Below the pieces are notes generated by a model that made no database searches, had not been told where the DNA came from, and worked only from the letters and a program-made list of their open reading frames with translations. A DNA stretch of 29,970 nucleotides from a virus, in the IMG/VR virus record IMGVR_UViG_3300027963_000238, positions 1 through 29,970 of that record. One strand, 5' to 3'. Below are positions 9,544 to 16,190 of this stretch, one piece after another; the first letter of the stretch is position 1, and each line of letters starts with the position of its first letter. Made by a program: the position numbers and the translations under genes.

Positions 9544-10640
9544 TGACAGGAATATTGAATATTCTATTAGCATACGGCGCTAGCTCTGGTACCACTACCA
9601 CTACTACGACTACAGCAGGACCAACAACTACAACCACAACAACAGCAGCACCTACAACAACGACAACAACCACAGCAGCACCAACAACTACAACTACGAC
9701 TACAGCAGCACCTACCACTACTACAACAAGTACTACCACAAGTACATCTACAACTACAACTACAGCAGCACCTACCACTACTACAACAAGTACTACCACA
9801 AGTACATCTACAACTACAACTACAACTGCATCACCTACTTTAACCGCAGATGTTACACTAGTAGGCGGTGGCGGTGGCGGTGGCTCTGGACCACGCGGTG
9901 GCGGTGGCGGTGGTGGGGCGTTCCGGTACTCGCCAAGCTCCACACTAACTAGAGGTACGACGTACTCATATTCAATAGGATCAGGTGGCACCGGTGGTGC
10001 AAGAGCAGTAGCTGCCTCGACTACTAATGGCGGTACTGGTGGAACTACATCACTTACTGGATTTACCAGTGCCAGTGGCGGTAATGGTGGTGTTAAAGGG
10101 GTACCAAGTGGTACTGGTGGTAATGGTGGTGCTTCTGGTGGTGGCTCGGCTGGTGGTAGTGGAACGGCCAGTTCTGGTGCTGGTGGCGGTGGCGGTGGAA
10201 ATGGAACCAGTGGCAGTCCTGGTGGTGCTACATCAACAGGTACCGGTGGCGCCGGGGGCAGCGGATCATTTGTTAGTGGTTTGTCAGGATCGTCAGGAAA
10301 CGGTGGCGGCGGTGGAGGCGGGAGTGGGACTAGGGCCGCAGGTGGATCTAGCGGAGCAGGAAGAGGGGGCGCAGGGCAAACCGCGCAGGATGGAGAAGCC
10401 GGAAATTTCAACGGAAACGGCGGTGGAGGGGGAGGTGCTGCTGCTTCTGGAAGTACTTATGCTGGCGGTGGCGCCGGCTCTGCAGGTGCAATAGTGGTAA
10501 ACTTCCCGTCTAGCGGTCCCGCCGGAACATTTACTATTTATAACAGCGGCGGAGGTGTGATTTCCACTACTTCTATTACTACATTAAGCGGGGCGGTTAT
10601 TAATTTAACTTCTGGTGGTGCGTACTTTATTATAACATAA
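9543..10640 (+). CDS. Thr-rich and Gly-rich adhesin-like tail protein
   Basis: 365 residues from the ATG at 9543, which overlaps the fibre stop codon (TAATG) and implies translational coupling; an in-frame GTG at 9513 lies inside the fibre gene and is less likely. After a short hydrophobic start (MTGILNILLAYG), residues about 16-95 are an almost pure Thr/Ala/Pro/Ser tract of repeated TTTTTTTAAP units. Residues 100-320 form a polyglycine domain with runs of 5-7 Gly and motifs such as TYSYSIGSGGTGG, like the Gly-rich domain common in phage tail-tip adhesins. The C-terminus is a small beta-type sequence ending GGAYFIIT. Position directly after the fibre suggests a distal receptor-binding partner. 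Host-range role is inference. Confidence 0.75.
   Translation: MTGILNILLAYGASSGTTTTTTTTAGPTTTTTTTAAPTTTTTTTAAPTTTTTTTAAPTTTTTSTTTSTSTTTTTAAPTTTTTSTTTSTSTTTTTTASPTLTADVTLVGGGGGGGSGPRGGGGGGGAFRYSPSSTLTRGTTYSYSIGSGGTGGARAVAASTTNGGTGGTTSLTGFTSASGGNGGVKGVPSGTGGNGGASGGGSAGGSGTASSGAGGGGGGNGTSGSPGGATSTGTGGAGGSGSFVSGLSGSSGNGGGGGGGSGTRAAGGSSGAGRGGAGQTAQDGEAGNFNGNGGGGGGAAASGSTYAGGGAGSAGAIVVNFPSSGPAGTFTIYNSGGGVISTTSITTLSGAVINLTSGGAYFIIT
9700..9825 (+). repeat. 60-bp perfect tandem repeat in Thr-rich tract
   Basis: The segment starting at about 9700 is repeated with a 60-bp step at about 9760 with no difference over the full unit, encoding the same 20 residues of Thr/Ser plus AAP. Shorter 30-bp-like units precede it from 9590. 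Confidence 0.85.
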
Positions 10641-10716
10641 ATTTTTTTAGATTTAATTCTTAGATGCTTACTTGCCAAGTACAGGGTATATTTACTCATA
10701 AAGGGAAATCTTTGTA

Positions 10717-10745
10717 TTGCTTTTGTAACATTTCTATGTTATAGT
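10717..10745 (+). promoter_or_regulatory. Probable sigma-70-type promoter for the nrd genes
   Basis: TTGCTT (10717) and TATAGT (10740) are separated by 17 bp in the 198-base gap before nrdA. This gap has no other gene and no clear terminator after the adhesin gene. The -35 box is only partly consensus. Confidence 0.45.
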
Positions 10746-10838
10746 TTAGGAAAGAATGTAAAATATATCGTGTAATTGGGTTCGTTGTGGTAGTAAATAT
10801 AACATCAAACTTGACCATAATTATAAAATAGGTAAAAA

Positions 10839-12494
10839 ATGAAAATATCAGTTATTAAACGCTCTGGCGTTAAAGAGTCCCTTACATTGGAAAAATGGCA
10901 GTCACAAATAGCAAAAATATGTCAGGGGATAGCTGATGTTAGTCAATCAATGATAGAAATAAAAGCCCAACCTCACTTTTATGATGGTATCACTACTAGA
11001 GAAATTGACCAAATTACACTTAGGGCAGTGGTAGACCTTATTGATGTAGAAAGCAATCCTGAATTAGGTCATACTAATTATCAGTATGTAGCAGGTAAGC
11101 AGAGATTAAGTATGCTTAGGAAAGATGTATATGGTACATATATACCACCCAGTCTATATAGTATCGTAAAAAGAAATGTTGAAACCGGTCTTTACACCTC
11201 AGAATTGTTAGAATGGTATACCGAAGAAGATTGGAACAAAATGGAATCTTTTATTGATCATGGTAAGGATGAGCAATATAGCTGTGCTGCTATTGAACAG
11301 ATGATTGAAAAGTATTTGGTACGTAATCGTAGTACCAAAGAAATTTACGAAACACCACAAGTTCGTTATATCGTTGCTGCTGCTACTATTTTTCATAAGG
11401 AAGAACCACAGTCAGCAAGAATGCGTTATATAAAGGAATATTACAATGCGGCTTCAGATGGTTTATTTACTCTCGCTACTCCTGTTCTTGCTGGGCTTGG
11501 AACTCCCACTAAGCAGTTCAGTAGCTGTGTACTCATACGCAGTGATGATGACCTTGACTCCATTTTTGCTAGTGGAGAAATGATGGCCAAGTATGCTAGC
11601 AAACGTGCTGGCATTGGATTAGAGATTGGTAGACTACGCCCATTGGGTAGTCCAATTAGGGGAGGAGAAATCATGCATACCGGCATGATCCCGTTTTTAA
11701 AGAAATGGTTTGGGGATCTTAGATCCTGTTCACAAGGAGGGATTAGAAATGCGTCAGCTACTGTGTTCTATCCGATCTGGCATCACCAATTTGATGACCT
11801 TATTGTGCTCAAAAATAATCAAGGAACCGAAGAAACCCGAGTCAGACATATGGACTATGGTGTCGTACTCTCGGCATTCTTTTGGCGTAGGTTTAAGAAC
11901 AAAGAGAATATTACGTTCTTCGACCCGAACCAAGTACCAGACCTCTACGAAGCCTTCTACAAAAATACCGAACTATTTGAAAAACTCTATGTAAAATATG
12001 AAGAACACACCGGTCTTCGTAAAAAAACCATGAGTGCCGAAGAAGTATTCAAGAGTGGCATCTTAAAAGAACGAACAGATACAGGGCGTATCTACCTGGT
12101 GTTCATTGACAACGTAATGAAGCAGGGTTCATTTGATCCTGAGTATCATACAATTTACCAGAGTAATTTGTGTTGCGTCACCGGTGACACTCAAGTTGTA
12201 TTCCAACATGAGAACGGAAATATTGAACAAATGTCTATGTCAAGTGCGGTTGAAAGATTTGAGTTGGGTAATTTGACCAACTCAAAAATTAAAAGTTTTA
12301 AGAATGGTGAAGTTTCTTGGGAAAATATTGATGCCGCAATCAAAACAAAGACGGTTACTGAACTATATGAAATTGAAGATGAGAAGGGGAATGTATTGAA
12401 ATGTACCGGTGACCACCGTGTTTTTACTAAGAATCGAGGATATGTAAGAGCAGATGAATTAGTAGAAACTGACGAGTTATGTGTTGAAATTTGA
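10839..12494 (+). CDS. nrdA: Ribonucleotide reductase large subunit, N-terminal part fused to N-intein
   Basis: 551 residues: 445 residues of class Ia NrdA (N-extein) followed by a 106-residue N-terminal intein half. NrdA reduces ribonucleoside diphosphates to deoxyribonucleotides with NrdB. Visible are the N-terminal ATP-cone-like region (MKISVIKRSGVKE), the first redox-active Cys (SSCVLIRSDDD, Cys230, E. coli C225 equivalent) and the active-site NLC ending at Cys445 (E. coli C439, the thiyl radical site). The next residue, encoded at 12174, is the first Cys of the intein. The frame stops at 12492, so the gene cannot make a full enzyme alone; the rest is in the next gene. Start ATG has a weak AGG upstream. 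Functional only if trans-splicing occurs. Confidence 0.95.
   Translation: MKISVIKRSGVKESLTLEKWQSQIAKICQGIADVSQSMIEIKAQPHFYDGITTREIDQITLRAVVDLIDVESNPELGHTNYQYVAGKQRLSMLRKDVYGTYIPPSLYSIVKRNVETGLYTSELLEWYTEEDWNKMESFIDHGKDEQYSCAAIEQMIEKYLVRNRSTKEIYETPQVRYIVAAATIFHKEEPQSARMRYIKEYYNAASDGLFTLATPVLAGLGTPTKQFSSCVLIRSDDDLDSIFASGEMMAKYASKRAGIGLEIGRLRPLGSPIRGGEIMHTGMIPFLKKWFGDLRSCSQGGIRNASATVFYPIWHHQFDDLIVLKNNQGTEETRVRHMDYGVVLSAFFWRRFKNKENITFFDPNQVPDLYEAFYKNTELFEKLYVKYEEHTGLRKKTMSAEEVFKSGILKERTDTGRIYLVFIDNVMKQGSFDPEYHTIYQSNLCCVTGDTQVVFQHENGNIEQMSMSSAVERFELGNLTNSKIKSFKNGEVSWENIDAAIKTKTVTELYEIEDEKGNVLKCTGDHRVFTKNRGYVRADELVETDELCVEI
12174..12491 (+). other. Split intein, N-terminal half (106 residues)
   Basis: Begins CVTGDTQV, the block A signature with nucleophilic Cys1, and contains CTGDHRVFTKNRGYVRADEL, the block B region with TxxH (here TGDH). 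The half ends at VETDELCVEI followed by a true stop. No endonuclease domain is present. The split lies after the N-terminal splicing domain, as in known naturally split phage inteins. Confidence 0.92.
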
Positions 12495-12531
12495 TTACCA
12501 ACCCAAAATACAAATTAGGAAGAATTAAAGT

Positions 12532-12633
12532 ATGATTAAAATTAGAAAAATAAACGTAGAACCAACCGACGTATACGATATATCTGTTCCCGAAACACAG
12601 TGCTTTTTTGCAGATAATATTCTTGTTCATAAC
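12532..12633 (+). other. Split intein, C-terminal half (34 residues)
   Basis: Short C-intein carrying the terminal His-Asn pair (VHN) needed for Asn cyclisation, immediately followed by the +1 Cys. Length is within the range known for phage split inteins. Confidence 0.92.
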
Positions 12634-13617
12634 TGTGAAATTCTACTTCCTACTAAATCATTCAAGCGTTTGGATGACAGTGATGGACGTGTGGCGCTCT
12701 GTACTCTCGGAAGTATTAACTGGGGTGCGTTCAGGCATCCTGAGGATATGCGCCGTGCTTGCCGTATACTTCAGCGTAGTCTTTGTAATATACTTGATTA
12801 TCAGGACTTCCTAAGTATTCAGTCTAAACTAAGCAATGATGAAATTCAACCATTGGGCATTGGTGTAACTAACTTGGCCTATTGGCATGCTAAACGCGGC
12901 GTTAAGTATGGTGATAAAGATGCTTTACAAGATGTTAAAAGTTGGATAGAGCATCAAGCATACTACTTGACTGAAGCCACTGTGGAGTTAGCTAAGGAGC
13001 GTGGTCCATGTTTAGATAGTCATAAGACAAGATATGGACAGGGTATCTTCCCTTGGGAACTCAGAGCCGATGCTGTCAATGACTTGGCAGAGTTTAGTCC
13101 AGAGCTTGATTGGGAAACTCTTAGAGAAAACATGATAAAATATGGAGTTCGTAACGCTACATTAATGGCTATAGCTCCAGTTGAATCTAGTTCAGTAGTT
13201 ATCAACAGTACTAATGGTATTGAAATGCCCATGAGTCTAATCTCTGTAAAAGAAAGCAAAGCTGGCTCTTTTGTTCAAGTAGTACCTGAGTATCAAAAAC
13301 TAAAAAACAAGTATCAGCTAATGTGGGATCAAAAGGATTGTGATGGATACCTTAAAACTGCTGCTGTATTGGCTGCTTATGTAGACCAAAGCATTAGCAC
13401 TAACACTTTCTACAATCCAGCATTTTTCCCTGATCGTAAAGTTCCTACAACGCTTATAGCCAAGAATCTAATGCAAGCACATATATGGGGCCTAAAAACT
13501 TTTTATTACTCATTAATTTCTAAAATGGGATCTAAAGAGGTTACTGAATCCGCACCTGCAATATTAGAACCCATAGATTTTGATGATGAAGAAGATTGTA
13601 TTGCCTGCAAATTATAA
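12532..13617 (+). CDS. nrdA: C-intein fused to ribonucleotide reductase large subunit C-terminal part
   Basis: 361 residues: a 34-residue C-intein then 327 residues of NrdA. The C-intein has block F (DVYDISVPETQCFFADNIL) and block G ending VHN, with Cys as the +1 extein residue (codon 12634). The C-extein begins CEILLPTK, supplying the catalytic Glu (E. coli E441), then VALCTLGSINWG with the second redox Cys (E. coli C462), the usual barrel region, and the C-terminal redox tail CIACKL. It has its own start with an AGGAAG site, 37 bases after the first half. Spliced NrdA would be 772 residues, normal for the family. Confidence 0.95.
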   Translation: MIKIRKINVEPTDVYDISVPETQCFFADNILVHNCEILLPTKSFKRLDDSDGRVALCTLGSINWGAFRHPEDMRRACRILQRSLCNILDYQDFLSIQSKLSNDEIQPLGIGVTNLAYWHAKRGVKYGDKDALQDVKSWIEHQAYYLTEATVELAKERGPCLDSHKTRYGQGIFPWELRADAVNDLAEFSPELDWETLRENMIKYGVRNATLMAIAPVESSSVVINSTNGIEMPMSLISVKESKAGSFVQVVPEYQKLKNKYQLMWDQKDCDGYLKTAAVLAAYVDQSISTNTFYNPAFFPDRKVPTTLIAKNLMQAHIWGLKTFYYSLISKMGSKEVTESAPAILEPIDFDDEEDCIACKL

Positions 13618-13629
13618 GGATAATAAATA

Positions 13630-13752
13630 ATGTTAGAAACAATTTGCGATGTATTAGTAGAAGAATATAAAAGAAATCCTTGGAGAGCATATGAACATAT
13701 AGAGAGGTTGGAACATATTTCCAAGATCGTTCTAGCATTTGGCAAGTTTTAA
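13630..13752 (+). CDS. Small hypothetical protein, 40 residues
   Basis: Begins MLETICDVLVEEYKRNPWRA and ends VLAFGKF; predicted mainly helical and soluble. It has AAGGA 9 bases upstream of the ATG, follows nrdA by 12 bases and overlaps the next start (TAATG at 13750-13754), so it sits in a tightly coupled series. Function unknown; the position suggests co-expression with the nrd genes. Confidence 0.65.
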   Translation: MLETICDVLVEEYKRNPWRAYEHIERLEHISKIVLAFGKF

Positions 13753-14237
13753 TGACTTCTAAAAGTAATTTAGCTCAAGGTAGAGAAAGTTATGATGCTG
13801 AATTAAGCACGGGTTTGGTTGAATTTTTTAATAGAAATATTACTCCTTACCCTACAGAATCAAGTGGGCCAAAGTTTGATCTTATTCCTGTTGAAAAACA
13901 AAAAGACATTATGGTCAATGTGGCTAGAATGTATGCACAACAAGAATATAATAGAATTATGGATTTAGTTCAAGTACTTCAAACTCAGGCTGCTAGCATT
14001 AAACGTAGGTTGGAGATAACTGATGCTGTCCATTCTGCCAAATATAATTTTCAAATCTATCACGGCCAAATTTATTGGTTAGCATATAATCATATAGATA
14101 GTTGTACAATATTAACACATAACGGACCTGATGATTGGAGTGCTGGGGCACCAAATCATTATGAATTTATATGTAAGGTGAAATGGTTAGGTGACTACAC
14201 GTGGGTAGAACTTGACAAAGACGATAATTATAACTAA
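13752..14237 (+). CDS. Conserved phage hypothetical protein, possibly DUF2452-like
   Basis: 161 residues, soluble. A central helical stretch (MYAQQEYNRIMDLVQVLQTQ, residues about 59-80) is followed by a Tyr/Trp-rich beta-type half (FQIYHGQIYWLAYNH to DYTWVELDKD). The arrangement resembles the DUF2452 family seen beside nrd genes in T4-like phages; this is a recollection of pattern, not a search. Its ATG overlaps the stop of the 40-residue gene, and nrdB follows 14 bases later, so it is probably translated with the nrd operon. No enzymatic motif is visible. Confidence 0.75.
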   Translation: MTSKSNLAQGRESYDAELSTGLVEFFNRNITPYPTESSGPKFDLIPVEKQKDIMVNVARMYAQQEYNRIMDLVQVLQTQAASIKRRLEITDAVHSAKYNFQIYHGQIYWLAYNHIDSCTILTHNGPDDWSAGAPNHYEFICKVKWLGDYTWVELDKDDNYN

Positions 14238-14251
14238 AATAGAAGAACAAT

Positions 14252-15352
14252 ATGTCCAAACAACAATACAACCTAAACACTAAAACAGACTATTTAAATC
14301 GTAAAATGTTTCTAGACCCTGAGGGTCCAGTTACTGTTCAAAGATTTGAAGAAGTAAAATACAATAAATTACAAAAGATAGAACAAACTGCTAGAGGGTT
14401 TTTTTGGGTACCTGAAGAAATCTCTCTATCTAAAGATGCTAACGATTTTAAAGACGCTAGCGATGCGGTTAAACATATCTTTACTAGCAACTTACTAAGA
14501 CAAACCGCACTTGATAGTATTCAAGGCCGTGGGCCAGCACAGGTTTTTACACCTGTTGTGTCTTTACCTGAACTAGAAGCATTGATGTACAACTGGAGTT
14601 TCTTTGAAACTAATATTCATAGTCGCAGTTATAGTCACATTATTCGTAATATCTACAACGTACCAAAGGATGTGTTTAACACTATCCATGATACAAAAGA
14701 AATTATTGATATGGCTAGCAGTGTGGGTAAGTACTATGATGAGCTACATCAAATTAATTGTCATAAAGAAATAGGGGAGGATATCCCTGAAAAAATGCAT
14801 ATTCGTGCAATTTGGTTAGCACTCAATGCTAGTTATGCATTAGAAGCGTTCCGCTTTATGGTATCGTTTGCTACATCATTGGCTATGGTTGAAAACAAAA
14901 TCTTTATCGGCAATGGTAACATTATTAGCTTGATTCTACAAGATGAATTATTACACAAAGAATGGACTGCTTGGATGATTAACCAAGTAGTAAAGGAAGA
15001 TAGTAGGTTCGTTCAAGCCAAACAAGATTGCGAACAAGCAGTATACGATATGTATATGGATGTTATTAGAGAAGAAAAAGATTGGGCTACTTACTTATTT
15101 AAAATGGGTCCTGTTATCGGACTTAATGCTAATATTCTTAAAGATTTTGTAGATTATACAGCCGTAAATGCTCTTAAAGAAATAGGCATCAAGTATCTTG
15201 GCTCAGCTCCAAAAAGCACTCCTATACCATGGTTCAACAAACATAGTGACACTAGTAAAAAGCAGACGGCCTTGCAAGAAAATGAAAGTACAAATTATGT
15301 TATAGGAATTATGTCTGAAGCATTAGACTATAACCAATTACCACAACTATAA
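14252..15352 (+). CDS. nrdB: Ribonucleotide reductase small subunit (class Ia)
   Basis: 366 residues, full length. It supplies the diiron-tyrosyl radical to NrdA. Candidate ligands and radical site: Asp88 (RQTALDSIQGRG), Glu119 and His123 (FFETNIHSRSY), radical Tyr127, Glu198 (YALEAFRF), and Glu232/His235 (DELLHKEW). The C-terminal EALDYNQLPQL resembles the peptide that docks on NrdA. One oddity: the Glu-His pair at 119-123 is E-x3-H, whereas E. coli has E115-x2-H118. Located between an unknown gene and glutaredoxin in the nrd operon. Confidence 0.96.
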   Translation: MSKQQYNLNTKTDYLNRKMFLDPEGPVTVQRFEEVKYNKLQKIEQTARGFFWVPEEISLSKDANDFKDASDAVKHIFTSNLLRQTALDSIQGRGPAQVFTPVVSLPELEALMYNWSFFETNIHSRSYSHIIRNIYNVPKDVFNTIHDTKEIIDMASSVGKYYDELHQINCHKEIGEDIPEKMHIRAIWLALNASYALEAFRFMVSFATSLAMVENKIFIGNGNIISLILQDELLHKEWTAWMINQVVKEDSRFVQAKQDCEQAVYDMYMDVIREEKDWATYLFKMGPVIGLNANILKDFVDYTAVNALKEIGIKYLGSAPKSTPIPWFNKHSDTSKKQTALQENESTNYVIGIMSEALDYNQLPQL

Positions 15353-15363
15353 GGAATAATATT

Positions 15364-15591
15364 ATGCAAGCAATTATATGGTCTAAGTACAGTTGTGCCT
15401 ATTGCGATCAGGCAAAGGCCCTATTAAATCAAAACGATATCCCATATGAAGAACGAATAATCGGTAATAGTTGGACCAAAGAAGATTTATTAGTAGCAGT
15501 ACCAAATGCTAGATCAGTACCTCAAATTTTTCTTAATGAAGAATATGTAGGTGGGTTTCTAGAACTTAAACAAAAATTAACACAAGGATAA
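15364..15591 (+). CDS. Glutaredoxin
   Basis: 75 residues, a minimal glutaredoxin. The active-site CAYC is at residues 11-14 (SKYSCAYCDQAK) and the cis-Pro loop is SVPQIF, followed by the GG of the glutathione-binding region (EYVGGFLEL). It probably reduces the C-terminal disulfide of NrdA, the role of NrdC in T4. AAGGA lies 9 bases before the ATG, 11 bases after nrdB, consistent with one operon. Confidence 0.93.
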   Translation: MQAIIWSKYSCAYCDQAKALLNQNDIPYEERIIGNSWTKEDLLVAVPNARSVPQIFLNEEYVGGFLELKQKLTQG

Positions 15592-15593
15592 AA

Positions 15594-15899
15594 ATGCAGT
15601 TTACAGTCAACGAAGTCTTAACATTTAAGATGAACAGTGGAGATGAAGTAGTAGCAAAGGTCGTTGCAGGGCCTGACGAATATGGATATATTACGGTGAC
15701 CGACCCAGTTACTGTAGTTACTACTAATAATGGAGTTGGAATGATTCCAACTATCATGACCGCAGAACACAACGCTCAAAATAAACTAAATACTAATAAT
15801 ATTTCTATGTTTACGCTTACAGACGATAACATTAAGTTAAAGTATTTAGAAGCTACAACTGGAATATCAGTACCAACTAAAAAATTAATTATGGGGTGA
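15594..15899 (+). CDS. Conserved phage hypothetical protein, 101 residues
   Basis: Begins MQFTVNEVLTFKMNSGDEVV. The first 50 residues are a beta-rich pattern (LTFKMNSGDEVVAKVVAG, then YGYITVTDPVTVV), which recalls small beta-barrel (Sm/SH3-like) phage proteins. That is only a secondary-structure impression. The ATG is two bases after the glutaredoxin stop, with AAGGA overlapping the end of that gene. Four bases separate it from the PAAR gene. Function unknown. Confidence 0.75.
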   Translation: MQFTVNEVLTFKMNSGDEVVAKVVAGPDEYGYITVTDPVTVVTTNNGVGMIPTIMTAEHNAQNKLNTNNISMFTLTDDNIKLKYLEATTGISVPTKKLIMG

Positions 15900-15902
15900 T
15901 AT

Positions 15903-16190
15903 ATGTTTTCAATAATAGGTAGAGGAGTTAGTAGATTAGGTGATATTAATTCTGCCAAGGGTAGAATACTTAGGGGAGCTAAATCAGTTTTTGTCAGCGG
16001 ATTACCTGCAGGACTGCATATTAGCCCTGTTACTCCACATTTACCATTTAATGGTCCACACAAAGCTTCTTTTACTGTAACAGGTAGTCCAACAGTTTTC
16101 TGTGAGTATGCTCCACTCTTAAGAGTGGGTTCATACACTAATTGCGGGCATCCTATCGTACAGGGTAGTTTAACTGTTAGGTGTCCATGA
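15903..16190 (+). CDS. PAAR-type spike-tip protein
   Basis: 95 residues, Gly/Pro-rich with repeated short beta segments: KSVFVSGLPAGLHISPVTPH, ASFTVTGSPTVFCEYAPLLR, then GSYTNCGHPIVQGSLTV. The TVTGSPTVF and GHPIVQGS motifs and the scattered His/Cys (metal-binding candidates) match PAAR proteins that sharpen the central spike of contractile tails (T4 gp5.4). It is followed by a large probable tail gene whose ATG overlaps its TGA, supporting a baseplate role. An SD-like GGGGTGA precedes the start. Confidence 0.82.
   Translation: MFSIIGRGVSRLGDINSAKGRILRGAKSVFVSGLPAGLHISPVTPHLPFNGPHKASFTVTGSPTVFCEYAPLLRVGSYTNCGHPIVQGSLTVRCP

Noticed and set aside
9494-10494. Pro/Val-rich minus-strand ORF and a second plus-strand ORF in the adhesin gene
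   Set aside because: Shadows of the Gly- and Thr-rich coding sequence; composition follows from the other frame.
12495-12531. Frameshift or sequencing error joining the nrdA halves
   Set aside because: The second half has its own ATG and ribosome site, and the C-intein begins with Met as in known split inteins, so a natural split is the better reading.
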